A stretch of 64,000 bases of DNA, from the NCBI GenBank assembly GCA_947475225.1, contig CANJMQ010000002.1:1-64000 (forward strand), given 5' to 3'. The translations under genes and the position numbers were made by a program. Under the pieces are notes generated by a model, which had not been told where the DNA came from, searched no databases, and saw only the letters and a program-made list of their open reading frames with translations. Source of the stretch: Bradyrhizobiaceae bacterium. Its GTDB lineage: Bacteria > Pseudomonadota > Alphaproteobacteria > Rhizobiales > Aestuariivirgaceae. Below, piece by piece: positions 1 through 9,687 of this stretch; within the stretch, counting starts at the first letter, position 1, and each line of letters opens with the position of its first letter.

Positions 1-17
1 GAAACGCTCGTTAAGCC

Positions 18-45
18 AGAAGGCCCCCGATATCGGGGGCCTTCT
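18..45. terminator. 28-bp perfect palindrome, terminator-like hairpin
   Basis: AGAAGGCCCCCGAT/ATCGGGGGCCTTCT is a perfect inverted repeat followed by a short pyrimidine-rich stretch. Confidence 0.6.
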
Positions 46-57
46 TGCCTGAGCACG

Positions 58-108
58 TGCTGCACTTTTACTCCGGAAAACTGCTGCAGATTCACTCCGG
101 CGTTGACA
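58..108 (-). mobile_element. IS21-family-like terminal end with two direct subterminal repeats
   Basis: TGCTGCActtttACTCCGG (58-76) and TGCTGCAgattcACTCCGG (82-100); on the minus strand the end reads TGTCAACGCCGGAGTGAA, resembling IS21-family ends, and abuts a disrupted IS3 orfA. Confidence 0.45.
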
Positions 109-340
109 GTTGTCCAGCATGGCGTCGGCCAGTAGCCGCTTCAGCTTGCCGTTCTCGTCCTCCAGGGCCTTCAGGCGCCTGGCGTCAGATACGTCCATGC
201 CTCCGAACTTGGCCTTCCAGTTATACAGGGTGGCTTCCGAGACCCCATGCTTCCGAGCCAGGTCACCCGTCTTCGCACCTGCCTCCTGCTCACGCAGGAC
301 CCCGATGATCTGCTCTTCCGTGAACCGCTTCCGCTTCATT
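109..340 (-). pseudogene. IS3-family transposase OrfA fragment
   Basis: Minus-strand translation MKRKRFTEEQIIGVLREQEAGAKTGDLARKHGVSEATLYNWKAKFGGMDVSDARRLKALEDENGKLKRLLADAMLDN, then homology stops abruptly. Confidence 0.85.
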
Positions 341-497
341 GTCCGTCTCCATCTTCTGGGCCGGACTCTAAATCTATCTGGAGGAAATCTTCAGTGGCAG
401 GTCATAGAGCATCCCTTGTTTAAACGGCAATCGGCAGTCTTCTTGTCTGCTCACTGTGAAAATCAGTCCTACCGACTTGTCAAGCTGGCGCGATGCT

Positions 498-1799
498 TCA
501 CTTGAAGCTGAACGCCTCTGTCCGATGCGAAGAGCATTGTTTTCGAAAGTCCTTCTCGGACACTTCAACGAGAATGAATCTGTCGTTCTCAAATACCTTT
601 GTGCTCGGTATTCCAATCAGCCATTTGTTGTAGAAGTAGGCCCGTATAAGAAGGTACCGATCGCGGTCTTCTGCCATACTCAAAGTAATCTTCGCATTGT
701 CCTTCTTGCTGAGTTGATTGATCTTGAAGGAGGTGTGCACCGGGCCCGATACATTTTCCAATACTATTGCTTCGCCTTCCTTCAGATTTCTTCGTACGGT
801 GTCGCCAACTGAAACGACAATGCTCGTACCAGCGGGGTCTTTCGATCGGCAGATGGCCAATCGTGGCCCTCCGGCTGTCTGAGGCGGAGGGTCTGCAGGG
901 GTGGGGATGACAGTTTGGTGTCGCGCTGGCTTCTGCACTGGTTGAGAGGGAGTTCCGCTTCCAGGCGAGCCCCCCTGTTCTGTGGACTTGCGCTTAGTAG
1001 TGACGCTAGGTTCTGAACCGATGGCCTCATGGAGTACCCTCACTTCAATGCCGATGTCTAGCGCATCCTTCGGTGTGAGCCACTGCATCTCATTGGGTGC
1101 TGAGTAAGTGATGTAGCTGACTGAAGAGGTTGGGAGGCCCAGCCGGGTTAAGTAGGCACCAACCAGGGCATTCCCTAAGCCGGTTTCTTCTGCTCTGCCA
1201 TCTTTTTGCACGTAGGCAGCGTGAAATCCTATGGAGGCGTCAGGAGCCATGTAGCGGCCAACACCTCCCAGCCAGGCAAGTGCACACGCAGATGCGCAAA
1301 CACCCCGACTTGGGACTACAGTCCGGAACTCTTTCAGCCTGATGGCCTCTCCGATCTTCAGGCCCGCAAGAAGGTTGCCGCCGTCACTATGCATGACGAC
1401 GACAGCGTCTTCCCATTGAAGTGCAAGACGTTGGAATGTCTTGGCGTCAATGGCATTGAGCGTTCCCTCAATGGTAATGATCCCAACGCCGTTTGGCTGT
1501 GTCTTATCGGTTATTGTCGCAGCTGAGCCGGTCGAGGAAGTAACCGCAGCAAAGGCAATTATCCCTGCAATGTAAGGCACAAAAACCCTTCCGCACACTC
1601 CCATGGGAGTTCTTATGCTCCTATTGGACGAGGCTATCATCGGTATTGTGGACGCGCAGTTTTCTGTGGCCATGCCCGGCATGGTCACCGGAGTGGGCCG
1701 TGCCGTCAAGGCGAATAGGTTTAACAGGTATGGTATGGATTTGTCGCTTGGTGCGTTGCCATGGCCTCTCGCTTGTCTATGGCCCGACGGAACAAGCAC
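498..1799 (-). CDS. ClpP/crotonase-like periplasmic protein (start may be the ATG at 1604)
   Basis: VVMHSDGGNLLAGLKIGEAIR...SRGVCASACALAWLGGVGRYMAPDASIGFHAA motif; signal-peptide-like MGVCGRVFVPYIAGIIAFAAV at the internal Met. Confidence 0.7.
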   Translation of the reverse strand: MLVPSGHRQARGHGNAPSDKSIPYLLNLFALTARPTPVTMPGMATENCASTIPMIASSNRSIRTPMGVCGRVFVPYIAGIIAFAAVTSSTGSAATITDKTQPNGVGIITIEGTLNAIDAKTFQRLALQWEDAVVVMHSDGGNLLAGLKIGEAIRLKEFRTVVPSRGVCASACALAWLGGVGRYMAPDASIGFHAAYVQKDGRAEETGLGNALVGAYLTRLGLPTSSVSYITYSAPNEMQWLTPKDALDIGIEVRVLHEAIGSEPSVTTKRKSTEQGGSPGSGTPSQPVQKPARHQTVIPTPADPPPQTAGGPRLAICRSKDPAGTSIVVSVGDTVRRNLKEGEAIVLENVSGPVHTSFKINQLSKKDNAKITLSMAEDRDRYLLIRAYFYNKWLIGIPSTKVFENDRFILVEVSEKDFRKQCSSHRTEAFSFK

Positions 1800-2695
1800 T
1801 GCACCAATTCCACTGAGGGTCTTGGTGTGTCAGTGCCTATGTCGGGGTTTGGCCACCGGAGCCTGGGTTGCGGACCCGAAAACGGAGTTATAAAAGAGGG
1901 AGGGTGTGGCTTTGTACTGATTTCGCGCGGGCGATCATGGGAAATACTGGCACGTCTTAACGGTCCCGGCTGCCCCGAGGTGCCGGTCAAAGTGTCGGTA
2001 GGTTTTCATAGACAGGCTTTAATCCGTTGATTTAAAACAATTTAAACGTAATGGTTGGGATCCCTCCTCTTCCGCCAGATAACTATTTGATATTTATCGA
2101 CAATATGTCTCTGCCGCGCGTCTCGGAAGAGGTGCGCAATTACGGGGGTTGTGAGCGTTCGTCATCACGATGCCGTCACCAGAGACGCTACGAGACCGGC
2201 TCCTGACCTGAGAGCGGCGCGATTGTCTTCATGACCGTCACAGGCCGTCAGGAAGATCGCCGGGCAACCTGCGCGAAGTGCCGACGACGATGCTGTCGCC
2301 CATGCCGCAGACTTCGCAACCTTCATCCCAGAAGCGCGCCGACACAGCCTCTGTTCCGCCGGCGCAGTCGTCACGCGCCAACAGTGTCAAGTGCCTCTCC
2401 AACACCTCGATGTCGTCGAACTGGAGTTTCTTGCGGTCACTATCGTCGGCAAGGAATGCGCCCGGCAGCATGTCAGCGTCCTGCCTCGCGTCGCGCCATT
2501 GGTCGAGTGCCTCGCAGATTTCATCAGCGAGGAGGATCCATCTCAGCGGCTCCCTCTGGCAAAGCATGTGCCCCGCCCTCGACTTCACCAGGAGGTCGCG
2601 CCACCCGCCGGTGTACGTGCTGCCGACGCCCAGCCATTGCGATTTCGACCCCGCTGTGCTTCAGTTTTTTCTCAGTTGTGCTTACCTCAGGTTTC

Positions 2696-3871
2696 ATGAA
2701 CGCTGTAACACCGGATTGGATGCGCAAGGGCTATAGCGTCGGTGCCATGCGCAAACTGGCGCTTGCCTCCCTGCCGCGCCCCGTCTTCGATTTTGCAGAT
2801 GGCGGCGCTGAAGATGAACGCACGCTGCGCCGCAACGAATGCGCCTTCGACGATGTCGACCTCCTCCCCCAGCCCTTGCGAGGTGCGGCAACACGCGATC
2901 TTTCCGTCACCCTGTTCGGCAAGCGGTTGAGCCTACCGGTCATTATCGGCCCCACCGGACTCGCGGGGTTGTTCTGGCCGGATGGGGAGTGCTGCGGGGC
3001 CCGCGCCGCCCAAGCTGCTGGCACGGCTTACTGCCTCAGCCACGGTTCTGTCTGCACGTTGGAAACGCTCGCAGGGACGGGAGTCACCCCGCGCTGGATG
3101 CAGGTATTCATCTATCGCGACAGGGCCTTCACCCGTGAATTGGTGGAACGTGCCGCGACAGCAAACTACGACGCGCTGGTACTGACCATCGACAACCAAG
3201 TTCTGGGCAGTCGCGAGCGCAACATCCGCAATGGCTTCACCATTCCCCCGCGGCTCGACTTCATGAGCCTCGCCGCCATGGCCACCAAGGGCCACTGGCT
3301 GTGGCGCATGCGCAACGAGTTGCGGCATATCACTTTTGGTAATTATGTAAGACCGGGTGAAACAGCCGAGATCGGCAAGCTCGCCGGACGCATGTCGTCG
3401 TTGCTCGACCCGTCGATGAGTTGGGACGACGTGGACATGGTGCGCAAGCTGTGGTCCGGTCCGTTCATCCTCAAGGGTGTTCTCAGCCCGGCAGAGGCCG
3501 ACATGGCGCGGCGGCGCGGGGTCGATGGCATCATCGTGTCGAACCACGGTGGCCGCCAGCTTGATGGCGCAGCCGCCTCCTTCGACGTGCTGCCGCATAT
3601 TGTCGATGCTGTGGCGAGCGAGATGCCGATACTCCTCGACGGTGGCGTTCGGCGCGGCGGCGACGTGGTCAAGGCGCTGGCACTCGGCGCCACTGCCTGC
3701 CTCATCGGGCGGCCGCAGCTCTGGGGACTCGCGGTGGCGGGCGAGGCTGGCGTAGCGCATGTGCTTGACATCTACCGCAGCGAGATCGACCGCGTTATGA
3801 CGCTGTGCGGCCTTACAAGCATTGCGGACATCAACCGCGATCTCTTGTTCCGCCGCAACCTGCCCGACTGA
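2696..3871 (+). CDS. FMN-dependent alpha-hydroxy-acid oxidase/dehydrogenase (lactate oxidase family)
   Basis: PTGLAGLFWPDGE, QVFIYRDR, FILKGVLSPAEADMARRRGVDGIIVSNHGGRQLDG, ILLDGGVRRGGDVVKALALGA; N-terminal ORF extension not supported. Confidence 0.9.
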   Translation: MNAVTPDWMRKGYSVGAMRKLALASLPRPVFDFADGGAEDERTLRRNECAFDDVDLLPQPLRGAATRDLSVTLFGKRLSLPVIIGPTGLAGLFWPDGECCGARAAQAAGTAYCLSHGSVCTLETLAGTGVTPRWMQVFIYRDRAFTRELVERAATANYDALVLTIDNQVLGSRERNIRNGFTIPPRLDFMSLAAMATKGHWLWRMRNELRHITFGNYVRPGETAEIGKLAGRMSSLLDPSMSWDDVDMVRKLWSGPFILKGVLSPAEADMARRRGVDGIIVSNHGGRQLDGAAASFDVLPHIVDAVASEMPILLDGGVRRGGDVVKALALGATACLIGRPQLWGLAVAGEAGVAHVLDIYRSEIDRVMTLCGLTSIADINRDLLFRRNLPD

Positions 3872-4069
3872 TCCCATGATCGACGGCCCGCCGCTGCTGA
3901 GGATCCGCAGCGACTTTGCCTGGCCCGATCCTGAAGATTGTCGTTCTTAATACAAGATGGGCTGTCAGTGTCACTGGTAATTGGCAGCGATCCGCCATTG
4001 GCAATGAATTCAGCTTCACGAAGTCTTTGTTTCAATCACCATGGTTGATGTGAGGCAGCCAGACCTCAG

Positions 4070-4429
4070 GTGCAAGAACGTTACCGACCATGGAAACTCA
4101 GCGGGGATCGATCGAACATCCAGCGCCGGTCCGCTCTCATGTGGTGGCTCCTGCCTTGCTTCCCGGAACCGTGGCGAGCTTCAATTCGTTTCTCTCAATG
4201 CGGATGGAGAGGGTTCTCAACAGGATTCGTCAACCTGGCGACACACCCGACGAGTGGCATTGTCGCGGTAACTCTCATCATAAACGCGTTTGGCACTGTG
4301 CTCTGGTTTATCAGTCATGCATGGGCAACATCCATTCTGTTCATGGTGTCTATCGGGTTTCCGTGCGTTTCGCTCGTTGTACTCTTCATGAACGTAGCAA
4401 TCGGGCATGCAGGATACGATCACTGCTGA
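4070..4429 (+). CDS. Possible small membrane protein (two hydrophobic segments)
   Basis: C-terminal half GIVAVTLIINAFGTVLWFISHAWATSILFMVSIGFPCVSLVVLFMN is strongly hydrophobic; N-terminus doubtful. Confidence 0.25.
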   Translation: MQERYRPWKLSGDRSNIQRRSALMWWLLPCFPEPWRASIRFSQCGWRGFSTGFVNLATHPTSGIVAVTLIINAFGTVLWFISHAWATSILFMVSIGFPCVSLVVLFMNVAIGHAGYDHC

Positions 4430-4449
4430 GTGTGATAAGAACGAACTGA

Positions 4450-4573
4450 CGAGACGCTCCCATACGAATTTGAATCTGCTCTCCGAGTACATCGTAAAGT
4501 GCTTGTCATTGAAGGTTCCATAAAATCTGGCGAGATTGCAGAAGTGCATCCAGTGGGTGAGTTTCCGCTCGAG
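4450..4573 (-). pseudogene. Decayed IS481/IS3-type transposase C-terminal remnant
   Basis: LERKLTHWMHFCNLARFYGTFNDKHF...WERL resembles the WExFYNxxRPHGAxxGKTPYExLREKL ending of rve transposases. Confidence 0.4.
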
Positions 4574-4757
4574 ATCGACGTTTTCTTCCCATCCCATCAG
4601 GGCTATGAAATGGAATGTCTTGCAAGATCGTGCATATTCACACTGGCGATGCTCGGTGCGCGAAGAAAATAGCGAGCCGGCGATCATGCGTCGTTGACAA
4701 TCGGGCGTGGTTGTCAAAGGGTGATCCGATCCTGAGGTAGAACAAGGATCAAAAGAT

Positions 4758-5504
4758 GTGAACAGTTTTGAGTTTGCAGCGGGGAACTATAGGTACTCAT
4801 CTGGCGTGTTCCAATATTCCAGTGGAGTGGTGGCGGTGGAGGGTTATGAAATTGTGCGAGCGACCCTCCGGCGGTCCCTCCCTCTTGCGGAGGGGTTCAG
4901 CATGATAGACAAGCATCTCAAAGCGGCGGGAAGGCCAAGAACCGCTCTCTGTGCCTGTGAACTCAGATCTCCGGCGCCATTCTCCGAGGATGGCTTCAGA
5001 TCGTTCAACGAACGGTATGTCGCGGTTCTCGAGTCCTGGGGTATCTGCCGCCAAGGAGCGAATCCGGTTGCTCGAACCAACGTCTGCCCATCGATTGATC
5101 CTCCCTTGGAACCCGAGTTCTATGCATTTTCCTACACCTCTCCGACCCATCAAGGGCCACCGACTTTCGTCATCTCGGGAAGTGGCGAGGTTCCGGAGGG
5201 GAAGTCGAACTATGCCGATCACATCATTCGACCTGGCGATACCTCGATCGAGGGACTTCAAGACAAAGCAAGATTTGTTGTCGGCACAATGGAGGCACGA
5301 ATGAGGTCGCTGGGCATGACGTGGGAAGATTCAACCAGCGCACAGATCTACACCGTTTACGATATACATCATCTTCTTGCCGATCTCTTCGTCAAGCGTG
5401 GCGCCTCCCGCTTTGGCGTGACATGGCACTATACGCGCCCGCCGGTTTCAGGGCTTGATTTCGAGATGGACTGCAGGGGAATAGCGACCGAACTCCTCAT
5501 ATAA
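4758..5504 (+). CDS. RidA/YjgF-like family protein
   Basis: PEFYAFSYTSP...FVISGSGEVPEG...DTSIEGLQDKARFVVGTMEARMRSLGMTWEDSTSAQIYTVYDIHHLL pattern; exact start uncertain. Confidence 0.6.
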   Translation: MNSFEFAAGNYRYSSGVFQYSSGVVAVEGYEIVRATLRRSLPLAEGFSMIDKHLKAAGRPRTALCACELRSPAPFSEDGFRSFNERYVAVLESWGICRQGANPVARTNVCPSIDPPLEPEFYAFSYTSPTHQGPPTFVISGSGEVPEGKSNYADHIIRPGDTSIEGLQDKARFVVGTMEARMRSLGMTWEDSTSAQIYTVYDIHHLLADLFVKRGASRFGVTWHYTRPPVSGLDFEMDCRGIATELLI

Positions 5505-5533
5505 GCGGTCGGGCGAGGGTCACAGACGCCATG

Positions 5534-5660
5534 TGTCCGGCGGGGTCGCTCCGGAGTCAAATTCGGTGACTTGAGGAGTGATTTCCGAATTATCGTAGCG
5601 CCCGGGAGAGGCGCCGATGAGACAGAACAGAGGGTACACGGCCAAGCAACTTGGCCGACC
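5534..5660 (+). repeat. IS-end-like repeat copy A
   Basis: TGTCCGGCGG-N17-ATTCGGTGACTTGAGGA followed by ATGAGACAGAACAGAGGGTACACGGCCAAG (MRQNRGYTAK); matches copy B with identical spacing. Confidence 0.6.
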
Positions 5661-5717
5661 GTGCCCGGTCGGATGCTGTTACAGATGTTCTCCGAGATGA
5701 ATTACGGCATCCCGGTG

Positions 5718-6203
5718 TTAATTCACCAATTCGATCATGTGGTCACACGTACCATCGGCATGGTGTACAGACGTTATTTGCCCACGTGCGCCGATGTATG
5801 TGCCTGTACCCCCTACCACTGAGCGGATCTGTGGGGTTTCATTGGACATTTCAGTCGCCGTTGCAGCGAAAACCGCTTTGCCTGAGATCAGCAGCGATGA
5901 CCCGTCACCAAAATCAATCGTAAACTGACCCACGCGGTCCTCAACGTTCTCCGTTGCTCCAGCCAAGTCAACGGTCATCAAGAAACCATCCATAATCGCC
6001 TTGACGCCATTGTCGCCAGTCAGATTGGCTTCAAAGGCGAGAATATCGCCGTCGGAATGTCCGACGGGCGGCAGGTCAATGGAATGCAATTCGGGAGCTT
6101 CCTGGTGCAATTTGATAACGGTCCGCTCCATAGCGAAAGCGCTGCCAATAGAACACGCTGCTGCCGCGAGTAGTATCATCACTTTGGTAAGGCGAGACTT
6201 CAC
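5718..6203 (-). CDS. Secreted allene-oxide-cyclase/dirigent-like barrel protein
   Basis: Signal peptide MKSRLTKVMILLAAAACSIGSAFA; VVGGTGTYIGARGQITSVHHADGTCDHMIEL motif. Confidence 0.65.
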   Translation of the reverse strand: MKSRLTKVMILLAAAACSIGSAFAMERTVIKLHQEAPELHSIDLPPVGHSDGDILAFEANLTGDNGVKAIMDGFLMTVDLAGATENVEDRVGQFTIDFGDGSSLLISGKAVFAATATEMSNETPQIRSVVGGTGTYIGARGQITSVHHADGTCDHMIELVN

Positions 6204-6372
6204 TGGAATAGTTCCGTTGCTATGTCAGGCGGTCCATCTTGCTTGGACAGGCTGGCTGTTGATCTGCACTGAGAGAAGACAAGAATTTCAGTTCTTATGG
6301 AAGCGGTTGCCTGGGGTCAAGTGAGGAGCATCTCCTCTGTCGATACTGAGTGTGCCGTGTTGACCATGAAGT

Positions 6373-6495
6373 GTCCGGCGGCAGCGCTGTCGCGATAAAT
6401 TGGGTGACTTGAGGAAGGGAAGCATTCCGGCTCATCGTATCTCAACAGGTAATGCTGAGGTGAGGCAGAACCGGAGGTCCGCAACAGCGAAATTC
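6373..6495 (+). repeat. IS-end-like repeat copy B
   Basis: TGTCCGGCGG-N17-ATTGGGTGACTTGAGGA, then GTGAGGCAGAACCGGAGG; direct repeat of 5534-5660. Confidence 0.6.
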
Positions 6496-6729
6496 CAGCC
6501 GTGGGCAAGTTCCGATCAGATCATGAAGAGCTTGCTGAGGGCGTCGATGAAAAGGTCAAGCCAGTCCATCAGACCCTGCTTGACAGGCCCTGGCGCTGTC
6601 TCTTGCGTGACATAGCCCCGGCAGCAGGTACCAGTCGCGTGGCCATGGCCACCGTTTGAAGCGCCCGTTACAACCGTCGTTCGGACCTCGATTCACAAGC
6701 GCAAGGCGTCATCCGGTCGTCCCCGAAAC

Positions 6730-7062
6730 TTACCAGATCTGGTGAGCCTGGGCATGGGCCGCCTCAGCGTCTTCGACCATGTTGAGATGCGAGGCCAAGT
6801 CGACGGAGATCAGCAGTTCGTTCGCCGCGTTGTCGCGAGGGCGGACAGTGGCAAACTCGACACCACGCTTGTGGAACTGCTTGATGGCTAACACCAGCAT
6901 GCGGATGCCCAACGACGATATGTAGACGAGGTCCTGCAGATCGATGATGGCCTTGTCACCCTTTTCGGTGATGGCTCCGGCCTCTGTGGCAAATCCCGTT
7001 TCGAGTTTTGCTGCGGCAGCCGAGTCGAGGCGTCCTTCGAGTTTCAGTGTGGTGGTGGCCAT
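6730..7062 (-). CDS. STAS-domain protein (anti-sigma factor antagonist-like)
   Basis: LEGRLDSAAAAKLE...KAIIDLQDLVYISSLGIRMLVLAIK STAS signature. Confidence 0.85.
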   Translation of the reverse strand: MATTTLKLEGRLDSAAAAKLETGFATEAGAITEKGDKAIIDLQDLVYISSLGIRMLVLAIKQFHKRGVEFATVRPRDNAANELLISVDLASHLNMVEDAEAAHAQAHQIW

Positions 7063-7448
7063 GAAGACTCCTCTGATAACCGGTGGTCAGGCTACGGCCA
7101 ACTTGCACCACTTGAGCGTTGGTGGCGATATCTGAAGCGTCGGAATTTGTCCGCTTTGCGAGCAGTTTCGGGGTTTGGGTGTCCATTGGGCGCCGATACT
7201 ATCGTCGCGTGTATTTCGACGCGTTTGAATCCTGGCGGAGGACTCGAACCCTGATGATTTCGATCCCGTCATGGCAGCTTCTGGGGATGCAGGATCAATG
7301 ACGTAGTTGGAGGCCCGTAGAGACGCCCACGTGATAGGTCAGGGATTTGAGCCTGTCAGTGCAAACTCACAACACGTTTCCACCAGGCAGTTTACCTGTC
7401 GTCGGGCCGCATAACTTGGAGCGTGGGCCGCGGCGCGTTGTAAAAAGG

Positions 7449-9032
7449 TCAGATCGATGACTCCTCTGAGTTGAATGCAATACCGCGAAAGCCGATGGCC
7501 AAAGCCAGGAGACGGGTGAAGGTGGCACCCATTCCCGTTATGAGTATAGCGGCCACGACATTTTCGGGCACCAGCAAGATCGGTCTGGTGAGAAGGTAAA
7601 GCGACAGAAGTGCGCCCCAGATCAGCGGTACTTCTATGTAGAATTCCTTGTGTAATACACCTGGCTTTCCCGCTTGGCGCAGCACGTCACGCAAGATACC
7701 GCCACCGGCGCTCGTCAGCATGGCACAAATCGGCCCCCACAGCCATAGCGGCTCCGCGCCCATGATCACGGCAACCGCGACTCCTGTCACCGTGAACGCC
7801 CCGAGTCCCACGGCGTCGCTTATGTCGATCAGGGTTGTCAGCTTTATGATCTGCGGTAGGTTCCAACCGCGCCGTCTGACACGTTCTCCGATGCGGATGA
7901 TGAAGAGGCCGCCTACCACCGTGAGAGCCACGAGGCACAGTGGAAGCGGCGACGCGAGGATGAAGATCGGATGGCGGTTCAGGATGAGGTCACGGAGCAC
8001 GCCACCGCCCACCGCTGGAAGAGCGGATAGAAAGAGTGCCCCTGCTAGGTTAAAGCGCTCGTGATAGGCAATCAGCACCCCTGACAGGGCAGCGGCGATG
8101 ATTCCGGTTATTTCAAAGCTGCGGAACAGCGGAGTGCTGAAGACATAGGACAGTACCGCGCTGAAGATCTTTGCATGCCCTAGCTTTCCCAGTGCGCCAT
8201 TCTCCTCAAGTTGGCTGATCGCAGCGTTGAATCGGTTCACTGTCTCAGGTGTGATTGTCGCCTTGCTGAACATGAAGCGGACGCCCGAGGCGCCGGGCAG
8301 TACCTTTTCGTAAGCCCTGTCTTTCAGATCTGCAGCAAGGATTGCAGTCACGGCGCCTAGTCTGTCAGTGAGGAAGCCATCAATCCTGCCGTCGAGCAAT
8401 TCGCGCAAGCTATCCTCGTCAGAGGTGGTGGCCACGAGGCGACCTTCTCGACCGGCTTGAATGAGAGCGTGGTTGATCGCGGGATCCTGGAATGTCCGAT
8501 CCGTGATGATTCCGATGCGGAAGGACGGGTCACTCGCTATCAGGCGTGCGGTGTCCGTCAGATCGTAGCGGGTGTCTTCACCGTTGCGGAGGAACAAGGA
8601 GATCCGGGCATAGCGATATGGAAGCGAATAATAGAAATCCGGGTCACCGTCGGCGGGTTGGAACGCGCCGGTTGTGATGTCGGCCTGGCCGGAGAGCAGG
8701 TCCGCACGTCGCGCAGTCCATGGCCGAGGCTTGAGTTTCACCTGAATGCCGGCACGATCTGCAACGGCCGAAAGTATGTCGATATCGAGGCCCCCAACCC
8801 CCTGGGCACTTCTTGGTTCAGGCACTTCATAGGGTGGAGAAGGTGTCCAGATACCTCTCAGTTCGAGGACTGGCGCATCGGGCTCCGGTCCTGTCGCCTG
8901 CTGGGCTGCGGTAGTAGGGCTACTGGCAATGATGAGCACGAGAAACATAGGCAGTAAAATGAACGCGAGACCCAGGGCAGTCGGCTTGCTGATCTGGATC
9001 TGACGTCCCCATTTCAATGATGCCTTAGCCAT
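7449..9032 (-). CDS. Fusion: family-3 periplasmic solute-binding domain + TRIC/UPF0126 channel domain
   Basis: N-terminal signal/anchor; GVGGLDIDILSAVADRAGIQVKLKPRPWTARRADLLSGQADI (SBP_bac_3-like); C-terminal ITGIIAAALSGVLIAYHERFNLAGALFLSALPAVGGGVLRDLIL and a second repeat GPICAMLTSAGGGILRDVL (UPF0126/TRIC). Confidence 0.85.
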   Translation of the reverse strand: MAKASLKWGRQIQISKPTALGLAFILLPMFLVLIIASSPTTAAQQATGPEPDAPVLELRGIWTPSPPYEVPEPRSAQGVGGLDIDILSAVADRAGIQVKLKPRPWTARRADLLSGQADITTGAFQPADGDPDFYYSLPYRYARISLFLRNGEDTRYDLTDTARLIASDPSFRIGIITDRTFQDPAINHALIQAGREGRLVATTSDEDSLRELLDGRIDGFLTDRLGAVTAILAADLKDRAYEKVLPGASGVRFMFSKATITPETVNRFNAAISQLEENGALGKLGHAKIFSAVLSYVFSTPLFRSFEITGIIAAALSGVLIAYHERFNLAGALFLSALPAVGGGVLRDLILNRHPIFILASPLPLCLVALTVVGGLFIIRIGERVRRRGWNLPQIIKLTTLIDISDAVGLGAFTVTGVAVAVIMGAEPLWLWGPICAMLTSAGGGILRDVLRQAGKPGVLHKEFYIEVPLIWGALLSLYLLTRPILLVPENVVAAILITGMGATFTRLLALAIGFRGIAFNSEESSI

Positions 9033-9687
9033 TTTCGCTCCGCTTCTGGTCAGTTACCAAACACTTGCGTATCGCACCCGATGAGGTCGATCACTAGCTG
9101 GCCTGCCCTTTGGTCTGTTGGCCGACCGCCTGAGATAGCAGCACATCCTTGTGCCGTGGACTGATTGCAGCATGATCGTCCATCCGCAGTTTTGATCATC
9201 ATGTGCAATCGCATTTCATCACCTATGATTGATGAATGACGTCAGCAGTCGCTTCTTCAATTCTTTAGCTTCGATTTCCGTCCGTCTCGCTGTCACATCC
9301 AATTGACGGCCTGCATCAGTTTGCAAGGTTGATTCGACGCTTTGTCGTCGGTTTTCCTTGGTGGCATGCGTGATCGTCGCAGGTGTCTCGGAGTTCGCTG
9401 TCGCAAACCTTCCTTTCTGTCTGATCGACGTTTTTCGATGAGCTATGATGCGCCTGAAAGCCCTGCTCCCGCCAAGTCATCCAATGCGTTTCAGGAGCGT
9501 AGCGGCCGGGCAGAATGTATTCCAGTCGTCGGAACTCCAAAGTGCGCAAAACCGGTTCAAGTCACCTGCAGTCGACGAAGCCCTGAACATGCAATAGTCT
9601 TTCAATCGACCTCGCGCAAAATATCGGTCAGGCCAATGCCGCCTGGTCGCTCAACAAACTCATCCACCCCTGCTTGGAGGACTTCAA

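Noticed and set aside
2238-2588. 116-aa minus ORF as a gene
   Set aside because: Some coding-like character (DEICEALDQWRDARQDADMLPG) but no family recognised and boundaries uncertain.
2231-2695. N-terminal extension of the alpha-hydroxy-acid oxidase ORF
   Set aside because: Arg/Pro-rich low-complexity sequence; family homology begins at the Met at 2696.
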